DNA of 10,778 nt from Candidatus Aenigmatarchaeota archaeon (GTDB lineage Archaea; Aenigmatarchaeota; Aenigmatarchaeia; QMZS01): positions 1-10,778 of the forward strand of contig QMZV01000022.1 in the NCBI GenBank assembly GCA_003663355.1, given 5' to 3'. How positions within the stretch are numbered: position 1 is the first letter of the stretch; every line of letters starts with the position of its first letter. The translations under genes and the position numbers were made by a program. Positions 6,916 to 10,778 of the stretch are shown in pieces. The notes under the pieces are model-generated. The model was not told the origin of the DNA. It was given only the letters and a program-made list of their open reading frames with translations, and searched no databases.

Positions 6916-6954
6916 GGCCAGAAGGCATTCTGCCTTTTCAGCTCTAGCGTAAAA
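6916..6954 (+). other. Anticodon-loop intron of tRNA-Ile(UAU), 39 nt
   Basis: This interrupts the anticodon loop near the canonical 37/38 site. A bulge-helix-bulge-like fold is visible: TTAT (6910-6913) pairs with GTAA (6949-6952), with one G:U, and is flanked by 3-nt bulges AAG (6914-6916) and AAG (6953-6955). An inner stem GCCAG/CTAGC has one mismatch and leads to hairpin AAGGCA-TTC-TGCCTT (6922-6936). Because A's repeat at both borders, 6915-6953 gives the same mature tRNA and would be the exact 37/38 position. Confidence 0.82.
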
Positions 6955-6969
6955 GCCGGAGGTCAAGAG

Positions 6970-6995
6970 AGCAGATAAAAAATTCCTGCCTTGAA
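6970..6995 (+). other. T-arm intron of tRNA-Ile(UAU), 26 nt, between nt 53 and 54
   Basis: This separates the 5' T-stem from the T-loop. The bulge-helix-bulge core is strict: a 4-bp helix CAAG (6964-6967) / CTTG (6990-6993), 5' bulge AGA (6968-6970) cut after AG, and 3' bulge AAT (6994-6996) cut after AA. The inner stem is GCAG (6971-6974) / CTGC (6986-6989) with an 11-nt A-rich loop. Excision exactly joins AAGAG to TTCAAAT, giving a perfect T-arm. The outer helix is not evident, as in relaxed motifs. Confidence 0.85.
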
Positions 6996-7015
6996 TTCAA
7001 ATCTCTTCAGGCCCA

Positions 7016-7138
7016 TTTTAACTTTCTCAGAGGAAAGTCTCAAGAATGGTTAATAACAATGAAAACTTTCCATTTTTGAAGATTGGGTAGTTCACAAAAA
7101 TTTATTCAAATTATAAAATTTTTATTAAATTAATAAGT
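7016..7138. other. 123-bp non-coding gap between two tRNA genes
   Basis: No gene is recognised. Two mutually exclusive stems share one arm: ACTTTC (7021-7026) can pair with GAAAGT (7033-7038), or GGAAAGT (7032-7038) with ACTTTCC (7065-7071). GGGTAGTTCA at 7085-7094 repeats the tRNA-Ala acceptor/D-stem sequence at 7143-7152, possibly a tRNA 5' remnant. The end (about 7095-7136) is very AT-rich and probably holds the tRNA-Ala promoter. Confidence 0.5.
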
Positions 7139-7155
7139 GGGCGGGTAGTTCAGAT

Positions 7156-7176
7156 AAGCCTTTTATTGGTTAAATC
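7156..7176. repeat. 21-bp direct repeat with hairpin, copy A
   Basis: Identical to 7220-7240 (offset 64 bp). Its first nine bases AAGCCTTTT pair with AAAAGGCTT at 7182-7190 across a 17-nt loop. Sequence GGCTTAAGCC at 7186-7195 directly after is a perfect palindrome. Confidence 0.93.
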
Positions 7177-7219
7177 TATCAAAAAGGCTTAAGCCAAAAC
7201 AAAGAAGTTGGATAGTAAG

Positions 7220-7240
7220 AAGCCTTTTATTGGTTAAATC
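7220..7240. repeat. 21-bp direct repeat with hairpin, copy B
   Basis: Second copy of 7156-7176. AAGCCTTT pairs with AAAGGCTT (7245-7252), again with a 17-nt loop. Arms of copies A and B can also cross-pair, giving one long nested stem in place of two hairpins. Confidence 0.93.
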
Positions 7241-7303
7241 AGCTAAAGGCTTTAGATCAATGGTAGAATGCCGCCTTGGCATGGCGGAGGCCAGGGGTTC
7301 AAA

Positions 7304-7346
7304 AATCTATTTATTAGTTTTATCAAACTTTAAAAGGTTTTGGAAA
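7304..7346 (+). other. T-loop intron of tRNA-Ala(GGC), 43 nt, between nt 59 and 60
   Basis: The fold has a clear outer helix, the T-stem AGGGG/CCCCT, and a 4-bp core TTCA (7298-7301) / TGGA (7341-7344) with one G:U. The 3' bulge is AAT (7345-7347, cut after AA) and the 5' bulge is AAA (7302-7304, cut after AA). Inside, AATCT (7304-7308) can pair with AGGTT (7335-7339), which would shift the 5' bulge slightly. Excision yields T-loop TTCAAAT. Repeated A's at both ends leave the exact border uncertain by a few bases without changing the product. Confidence 0.8.
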
Positions 7347-7390
7347 TCCCCTCCCGTCCACTTAAGAAACTTTTCTGAAAAGAATTTTAA

Positions 7391-8134
7391 CTATGATTTC
7401 TTTTTTCTAAAAAATTCTATCATTTCTTCAGGAAATGGAAACACTATTGTGGAATTTTTCTCTGATGCAATGTCTGATAAAGTTTGATATAATCTTAATT
7501 TTAGTGAGGAGGGGGATTTATCAATAATTTTACCAGCTTCAACCAATGCTTGCGCTGCCTGTTTTTCTGCTTCTGCAAGTATAACTCTTGCTCTTCTGTC
7601 TCTTTCTGCCTCTGCTTGATGGGCCATTGCTCTCTTCATATTCTCCGGCAATTCTATATCTTTTATTTTCACATCTGTGACTTTTATTCCCCATGGATCG
7701 GTTTCTTTATCAACAATTTCCTTTATTTTCCTGCCTATTTCTTCTCTCTTTGCCAGAACAGAATCTAATTCGGCTTTTCCGCACATATCTCTTAGTGAAG
7801 ATTGAGATAGTTGAGAAACTGCATATTTATATTGCTCAACTTCTAATACTGCTTTATCAGCATTTAATACTTTGAAAAAAACAACACCATTAACTTTTAT
7901 TGGAACATTATCTTTAGTCATAACTTCTTGAGACGGAATATCAACTGTGATAACTCTTACATCAACTTTCTCTATTCTCTCAATAATTGGAATAATCCAC
8001 CTAAAACCTGGCTGCAAAACTCCAACAAACTTGCCCAACCTAAATTTAACACCTCTCTCGTACTGATTTATAATTCTTATTCCAGAGAAGAAAATCAATA
8101 TTCCAAAAAATAACAGCACATAAATCCATGACAT
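7391..8134 (-). CDS. Stomatin-like slipin, SPFH/band 7 protein
   Basis: A 247-residue SPFH-family membrane scaffold protein. Residues about 4-22 form one N-terminal membrane segment, followed by YERGVKFRLGKFVGVLQPGFRWIIPI, the start of the SPFH domain. VDIPSQEVMTKDNVPIKVNGVVFFKV and the region WGIKVTDVKIKDIELPENMKRAMA are typical of slipins such as the Pyrococcus stomatin homologue. A coiled-coil stretch rich in Ala, Glu and Arg follows (about 168-200). Many prokaryotic slipins are encoded beside an NfeD-type protease; none is found here, so the partner is elsewhere or lost. The gene is flanked by tRNA-Ala downstream and diverges from tRNA-Ile(GAU) upstream. Confidence 0.93.
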   Translation of the reverse strand: MSWIYVLLFFGILIFFSGIRIINQYERGVKFRLGKFVGVLQPGFRWIIPIIERIEKVDVRVITVDIPSQEVMTKDNVPIKVNGVVFFKVLNADKAVLEVEQYKYAVSQLSQSSLRDMCGKAELDSVLAKREEIGRKIKEIVDKETDPWGIKVTDVKIKDIELPENMKRAMAHQAEAERDRRARVILAEAEKQAAQALVEAGKIIDKSPSSLKLRLYQTLSDIASEKNSTIVFPFPEEMIEFFRKKKS

Positions 8135-8167
8135 AATATTAATAGAATTTAATTATTTAAAATTTAT

Positions 8168-8242
8168 GGACCAGTAGCTCAGCTTGGTTAGAGCGCCACG
8201 CTGATAACGTGGAGGTCGCAAGTTCAAATCTTGCCTGGTCCA
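8168..8242 (+). tRNA. tRNA-Ile(GAU), intronless
   Basis: A 75-nt cloverleaf without introns. The acceptor GGACCAG (8168-8174) pairs with CTGGTCC (8235-8241), discriminator A8242. The D-stem is GCTC/GAGC. The anticodon stem CCACG/CGTGG closes loop CTGATAA with anticodon GAT at 8203-8205. The T-stem GCAAG/CTTGC closes TTCAAAT. No CCA is encoded. It diverges from the slipin gene with 33 AT-rich bp between them, which must hold both promoters. It decodes AUC and AUU, while the tRNA-Ile(UAU) at 6876 would decode AUA. Confidence 0.96.
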
Positions 8243-8265
8243 CTTAATTTAAAATTTTTTAATTT

Positions 8266-8553
8266 ATGGAACTTAAAAAAATTCAGGAATTTATTTTGAA
8301 GAATAATATTCAGTTGAGCGATTGCACTATGCATACAAACAGAAAATTAGAAAATAATGGAAAAATAAGAATTCTTGTTTTAAAAGGTGAAACTGATGCT
8401 TATGTAGAATATATTTGTCCAAAATGTGGACACTACTGTTATACTAAAAAAACCTGGAAAAGACCTTTCTCAATAAAATGTGAAAATTGCGGAAAATTGA
8501 TAAGAGTTCCAAGAATGAAAACACTTATAAAAAAAGAAATAAAAAATTATTAA
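8266..8553 (+). CDS. Small zinc-ribbon protein, unrecognised
   Basis: A 95-residue basic protein with a C-terminal zinc ribbon: C51-x2-C54 (CPKCGHYCY) and C72-x2-C75 (CENCGK), followed by KLIRVPRMKTLIKKE. C58 is an extra cysteine. The N-terminal half (1-45) has no motif I know, though C20 and H23 are noteworthy. The basic tail and zinc ribbon fit a nucleic-acid-binding protein; this is inference. It starts 23 bp after tRNA-Ile(GAU) and its stop overlaps the convergent 103-residue gene by 4 bp. Codon use looks like its neighbours. Confidence 0.8.
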   Translation: MELKKIQEFILKNNIQLSDCTMHTNRKLENNGKIRILVLKGETDAYVEYICPKCGHYCYTKKTWKRPFSIKCENCGKLIRVPRMKTLIKKEIKNY

Positions 8554-8861
8554 TCATAAAATTCCTCTCTTTTATTTTTTAACAAATCTATAATCTCTTT
8601 ATAAGCTTTGCTCCCTATAATTATATTATATTTTTCCTTCCGATTTTGTATAAATTTTTCTATGTCAATGTATTTAATTATTTCTTTATATTCTTCATTT
8701 AAATCTTCCCAAATTTTTTCTGTAACCTCTTTTAGTACTGCTTCTTTCATTTTTTCAAAAGAATCTTCATTAATTAATAGTATAGTTTCTATATTTTCTT
8801 CTGTAATTTTAAATCCATATTCACAAAGTTTCTTTATACTTTTCAAATACACAGGAAACAC
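8550..8861 (-). CDS. Uncharacterised 103-residue helical protein, GTG start
   Basis: A small, charged, probably all-helical protein that I do not recognise. There is no cysteine cluster, membrane segment or signal peptide. The start is GTG at 8861; the next in-frame Met is residue 37, which would remove a third of the protein. AAGG directly precedes the GTG, too close for a normal ribosome binding site, so the start is uncertain. The composition (many Glu, Lys, Ile) and helix-loop-helix spacing suit a small soluble domain. It sits alone between the convergent zinc-ribbon gene and adk, 30 bp downstream of adk on the same strand. Confidence 0.6.
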   Translation of the reverse strand: MFPVYLKSIKKLCEYGFKITEENIETILLINEDSFEKMKEAVLKEVTEKIWEDLNEEYKEIIKYIDIEKFIQNRKEKYNIIIGSKAYKEIIDLLKNKREEFYD

Positions 8862-8891
8862 CCTTATAAAAATAAGACAAAAATAAATATG

Positions 8892-9500
8892 CTATTGTAA
8901 TTTCTCGCAAATATCCTCAAAAACCTTGTCTACTGGCTGCTCGCCATCAATAACAATTAATCTGTCTTTGTAGTATTCAAGAAGAGGTTCTGTATATTTT
9001 CTGAAAACATCCATTCTTGCTCTGACAACTTCTTCTTTATCATCTTCTCTTTGTATTAATTTTCCTCCACATTCGCATTTTTCATCTTCTTTTGGAGGAT
9101 TTGTTATTAGATTGTAAATTTTTCCGCACTTAACACAAACTCTTCGGTTTGTAATTCTCTTTATAATCTCCTTTTCACCAGTCTTAAGATAAATTACATA
9201 ATCTAGTTTCTTGTTTCTCTTTGCCAAAAAATTGTCAAGGGTTTTTGCCTGATTTAAATTTCTTGGATAAGAGTCCAAAATAAAATTTTCCGCGTCATCT
9301 ATTTCCTTAAAAACAAGTTTTGCAACCAATTCGTCTGGAACAAGTCTTCCAGTTGAAAGATATTTTTTTACTTCTTCATCTCCAATTTTTCTGAATAAAT
9401 CTCCAGGGGAGGGAATATGTTTCAATTTAAATTTCTTTGCAATTTTTTCTATCTGGGTCCCCTTCCCAGAACCTGGAGGTCCAATAATCAGAATAATCAT
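8892..9500 (-). CDS. adk: Adenylate kinase, zinc-lid type
   Basis: A 202-residue adenylate kinase (ATP + AMP to 2 ADP). The P-loop GPPGSGKGT is at 7-15, the AMP-site region PSPGDLFRK at 30-38, GRLVPDELV at 51-59, and LDSYPRN (75-81) replaces the common DGFPR. The LID has cysteines C122-x2-C125 and C142-x-C144, probably binding zinc, followed by QREDD (150-154). The second pair is C-x-C where C-x2-C is usual. This is the bacterial-type, zinc-lid enzyme, not the archaeal AdkA family. Its ATG overlaps the NAC stop (ATGA), so the two are translationally coupled. Confidence 0.95.
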   Translation of the reverse strand: MIILIIGPPGSGKGTQIEKIAKKFKLKHIPSPGDLFRKIGDEEVKKYLSTGRLVPDELVAKLVFKEIDDAENFILDSYPRNLNQAKTLDNFLAKRNKKLDYVIYLKTGEKEIIKRITNRRVCVKCGKIYNLITNPPKEDEKCECGGKLIQREDDKEEVVRARMDVFRKYTEPLLEYYKDRLIVIDGEQPVDKVFEDICEKLQ

Positions 9501-9817
9501 TTTTTAGCCTTTTTGATTGCGAGAACAATGTCTCCGGTCTCCTTCAAAAGTTTTTCTGCCTCTTCTTTTGAAACTCCGGCTTTTTGCATTACTAATTGCA
9601 CATCTTCTTCTCTAATATTCTCCTGTTCTATTACTTCACCAGAAATCTGGAAAGTCTCCTGTCCCTGTATTTTTATTTTTGAAACCTGCGGATTCTTTAT
9701 CACAATATCCTTTCCGTCTGTTTTAATAACAACTTCTGTTGCTGTTATATTCTCCATCTGCATGCCCATCTTCCTCGCAATTTTCTCTATCTGCTTTGGA
9801 TTTATATTCGGAAACAT
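9497..9817 (-). CDS. Nascent polypeptide-associated complex protein
   Basis: A 106-residue archaeal NAC, a ribosome-associated homodimer that contacts emerging polypeptides. The NAC domain covers about 1-66, starting MFPNINPKQIEKIARKMG and including IKTDGKDIVIKNPQVSKIKIQGQETFQISG. A UBA domain follows at about 70-105 (REEDVQLVMQKAGVSKEEAE ... GDIVLAIKKAK). Length and domain order are those of the archaeal alpha-NAC. It is the first gene of a two-gene run with adk, with a 4-base stop/start overlap. The 88 bp upstream to the MNT gene is AT-rich and includes TAAATAAA-like sequence that may serve as its TATA box. Confidence 0.96.
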   Translation of the reverse strand: MFPNINPKQIEKIARKMGMQMENITATEVVIKTDGKDIVIKNPQVSKIKIQGQETFQISGEVIEQENIREEDVQLVMQKAGVSKEEAEKLLKETGDIVLAIKKAKK

Positions 9818-9905
9818 AATTATTGTTTAAGTTTTTTATTTAGTTTTGAATTTATTGTAAAGATAACAAATTTCATTTCATCAATAAAGCCTAAAAATTC
9901 CATAT

Positions 9906-10223
9906 TTATACTTCAATTCCTTCTTTAAGCGCTTCAGAAACGATTGAAACTTGTTTTCTTAATTTTTCAAATTCTTCAGGTGTATAACAAAGAAAATCTA
10001 CTGGCAGTTTCAAATCCCAATAATCATACATTTTTGCGGCTCTTCTTATAAAGTTTAATTTTTTGAAATTTTTTGAAACAACTATTAAATCAACATCGCT
10101 GTCTTTTCCTGCTTTCCCCGTCACTCTAGAGCCGAACAATATTAATTTCTGTATAGGAATATCTTCACTGGTTTTAATTTTAAATTTTTTTAATTCCTCA
10201 ATTAAATCTTTTTCTCCAGCCAT
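9906..10223 (-). CDS. MNT-type nucleotidyltransferase, antitoxin-like
   Basis: A 105-residue minimal nucleotidyltransferase of the MNT family. The signature GSRVTGKAGKDSDVDLIVV (31-49) has the G31-S32 loop and catalytic D43 and D45. D76 in LPVDFL fits the third carboxylate. MNT genes normally follow a HEPN gene; in characterised pairs the MNT protein neutralises the HEPN ribonuclease, in some cases by AMPylation. Here the upstream HEPN gene is broken and truncated, so this copy has no intact local partner although its own active site looks complete. It may act on a HEPN protein elsewhere or simply be outliving its toxin. Confidence 0.88.
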   Translation of the reverse strand: MAGEKDLIEELKKFKIKTSEDIPIQKLILFGSRVTGKAGKDSDVDLIVVSKNFKKLNFIRRAAKMYDYWDLKLPVDFLCYTPEEFEKLRKQVSIVSEALKEGIEV

Positions 10224-10353
10224 TCTAATATTTTTTCTGCAATTTCAACCAATCTAACAGATTAATTGGAGTAACATCCGGATATCTTGTATAAGTATAT
10301 GCTGGAGAAAGTTGTTTACATTCTTGTATAATTTCTTGTTCCATTTTATTCAT
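10202..10353 (-). pseudogene. Truncated, frameshifted HEPN-domain gene
   Basis: The remnant of a HEPN toxin gene paired with the MNT gene. Frame one starts ATG at 10353 and reads MNKMEQEIIQECKQLSPAYT then YTRYPDVTPIN, typical of the HEPN C-terminal third, before running to a stop at 10225. A one-base shift (-1) near 10243-10256 restores SVRLVEIAEKILEWLEKKI, ending with TAA at 10202. That end overlaps the MNT start by 22 bp, the usual HEPN-MNT arrangement. A full HEPN protein has about 120-135 residues; the first roughly 80 are missing, and an in-frame stop lies just before the ATG. The remains start inside the 3' end of rrp41. Confidence 0.78.
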
Positions 10354-10778
10354 ATTTCAAATTACTCTTAAAATCTAACAAAGTTTTTTTCTGGAATTCA
10401 TAGATCTGCATGCATCCTTTTTTTGCCAATTCCAGCAATTTTTCGAATTCCTCTTTTTTTAAAATTCCATCCATTTGCAACAAAAGGATTTCGTCTGTGA
10501 GAGGCAAGTAAGCAACTGGCAAATCAACTTCCCCTTCCGTATCTTCTTTTCCAGCAATATCAAGAACTAAAGTGTTTTCTATTTTTCCGACGGAACAACT
10601 TGCTACGAGGTCTTTCATTGGAATTCCAGCCAGAGATAGAGCCATAGAAGAAGCATTTATTGCGGCGCATCTTGTACTTGCATCGGCAGATAAAATATCA
10701 ATATTAATGAGAATCTTTGTTCTTGGTAAATCTTCAAGAAAAATTACATTTTCAAGAACTCTTTTAATTACGGAAGAT
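10346..10778 (-). CDS. rrp41: Exosome subunit Rrp41, 3' part (partial)
   Basis: The reading frame is open to the window edge, giving 144 visible codons; the N-terminal part lies outside. It is an RNase PH-fold subunit of the archaeal exosome, which degrades and tails RNA from the 3' end. Motifs include SADASTRCAAINASSMALS, LAGIPMKDLVASCSVGK and GKEDTEGEVDLPVAYLP. The two aspartates six residues apart in EDTEGEVD match the catalytic pair of Rrp41, which the partner Rrp42 lacks. LLLQMDG follows as in the family. The internal Met (10645) is not the start. In many archaea rrp42 follows immediately. Here the next sequence is the HEPN remnant, so rrp42 is elsewhere. Confidence 0.92.
   Translation of the reverse strand, partial: SSVIKRVLENVIFLEDLPRTKILINIDILSADASTRCAAINASSMALSLAGIPMKDLVASCSVGKIENTLVLDIAGKEDTEGEVDLPVAYLPLTDEILLLQMDGILKKEEFEKLLELAKKGCMQIYEFQKKTLLDFKSNLKYE

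Larger units (their letters stand above)
6876..7015 (+). tRNA. tRNA-Ile(UAU) with two introns
   Basis: The spliced product is a 75-nt cloverleaf. The acceptor GGGCCTG (6876-6882) pairs fully with CAGGCCC (7008-7014), with discriminator A7015. The D-stem is GCTC/GAGC (6885-6888, 6899-6902). The anticodon stem CCGGT (6904-6908) pairs with GCCGG (6955-6959). The loop CTTATAA puts TAT at 6911-6913 after T33. The T-stem AAGAG (6965-6969) pairs with CTCTT (7003-7007), with T-loop TTCAAAT (6996-7002). The D-arm, anticodon loop apart from G34, and AGGTC variable loop closely match tRNA-Ile(GAU) at 8168-8242, supporting isoleucine identity. No CCA is encoded. The two introns are listed separately. Confidence 0.9.
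7154..7260 (+). other. D-loop intron of tRNA-Ala(GGC), about 107 nt
   Basis: The borders are placed by fold. GTTC (7148-7151) pairs with GATC (7255-7258) with one T:T mismatch. The 5' bulge is AGA (7152-7154, cut after AG) and the 3' bulge is AAT (7259-7261, cut after AA). Directly inside is a 9-bp helix between 7155-7163 and 7245-7254, with one bulged U at 7251. Excision leaves a normal 7-nt D-loop. The intron contains two copies of a 21-bp repeat, each starting a hairpin. Because of the mismatch and possible alternative folds, the exact ends are less certain than for the other introns. Confidence 0.68.
7139..7360 (+). tRNA. tRNA-Ala(GGC) with D-loop and T-loop introns
   Basis: The gene spans 222 bp and its spliced product is a 72-nt cloverleaf. 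The acceptor GGGCGGG (7139-7145) pairs with CCCGTCC (7353-7359). The third pair is G3:U70, the alanine identity element, and the discriminator is A7360. The D-stem is GTTC (7148-7151) / GAAT (7266-7269). The anticodon stem CCGCC/GGCGG (7271-7275, 7283-7287) closes loop TTGGCAT with anticodon GGC at 7278-7280. The variable loop is AGGCC. The T-stem is AGGGG (7293-7297) / CCCCT (7348-7352). The D-loop and T-loop are both interrupted. With proposed introns removed they read AGTGGTA and TTCAAAT, which keep A14, G15, G18G19, A21 and the T-loop consensus. Confidence 0.88.

Noticed and set aside
6906..6919. Closing the anticodon stem of the first tRNA as GGTC/GGCC without an intron
   Set aside because: It would leave a six-base loop and extra unpaired sequence, and would ignore the full CCGGT/GCCGG stem and the AGGTC variable loop that match tRNA-Ile(GAU).
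7016..7138. C/D box small RNA in the tRNA spacer or in the introns
   Set aside because: No RUGAUGA box C paired with a CUGA box D at a suitable distance was found; the ATGA and TTGA matches are too weak.
7156..7240. CRISPR-like repeats
   Set aside because: Only two copies occur, they lie inside a tRNA gene, and no cas genes are present.
7154..7260. The D-loop insert as a mobile element or MITE
   Set aside because: The two repeats are internal and direct, there is no flanking target-site duplication or terminal inverted repeat, and the fold fits an intron.
7271..7287. tRNA-Gly reading of the second intron-bearing tRNA
   Set aside because: The D-arm and CCGCC/GGCGG stem look Gly-like, but the loop TTGGCAT places GGC, not GCC, at the anticodon, and the acceptor has G3:U70, the alanine identity pair.
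10202..10353. Programmed -1 frameshifting in the HEPN gene
   Set aside because: There is no slippery heptamer or downstream pseudoknot evident, and the gene also lacks its N-terminal two thirds, so decay is simpler.

Overview
The window is a gene-dense, AT-rich piece of an archaeal chromosome. Archaeal identity rests on a proteasome alpha subunit, a NAC chaperone, the catalytic exosome subunit Rrp41, a ThpR 2',3'-cyclic phosphodiesterase, a stand-alone NnrD repair kinase, and tRNA genes whose introns fit bulge-helix-bulge splicing. Many genes overlap, and divergent genes start only 5 to 33 bases apart. With a tRNA-Ile(UAU) gene and multi-intron tRNAs, this suggests a reduced DPANN-type genome (Nanoarchaeota, Woesearchaeota or Pacearchaeota-like). 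The lineage is an inference.

Layout. 11-1387 (minus): two tandem, paralogous VapBC-type antitoxin/PIN-toxin pairs whose ends are identical at the DNA level. 1411-2639 (plus): a short MgtC-family membrane protein overlapping NnrD. 2636-3259 (minus): endonuclease III. 3265-4501 (plus): ThpR and the proteasome alpha subunit. 4493-6849 (minus): an HD-domain hydrolase, a DHH/DHHA1 phosphoesterase and an unrecognised 269-residue protein, in one tight run. 6876-7360: two intron-bearing tRNA genes. 7391-8134 (minus): a stomatin-like slipin. 8168-8242: an intronless tRNA-Ile(GAU). 8266-8861: two unrecognised small genes in convergent orientation. 8892-9817 (minus): NAC followed by adenylate kinase. 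9906-10353 (minus): an intact MNT nucleotidyltransferase behind a wrecked HEPN gene. 10346-10778 (minus): the 3' part of rrp41, running off the window.

The most unusual part is the 485-bp tRNA block at 6876-7360. tRNA-Ile(UAU) carries an anticodon-loop intron plus an intron between T-stem and T-loop. tRNA-Ala(GGC), identified by its anticodon and its G3:U70 pair, carries a 107-nt D-loop intron and a 43-nt T-loop intron. The three introns outside the anticodon loop share similar bulges (5' AR|A, 3' AA|T). The D-loop intron contains a 64-bp-spaced duplication of a hairpin. Removing the four introns gives standard cloverleaves of 75 and 72 nt.

The other genes are mostly information processing and maintenance: RNA end processing (ThpR, HD and DHH proteins, Rrp41), DNA base repair (Nth), cofactor repair (NnrD), proteolysis (PsmA), nascent-chain handling (NAC) and nucleotide balance (Adk). 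Toxin-antitoxin modules, intact and decayed, lie at both ends. I see no CRISPR array, insertion sequence, integrase or recognisable defence island.
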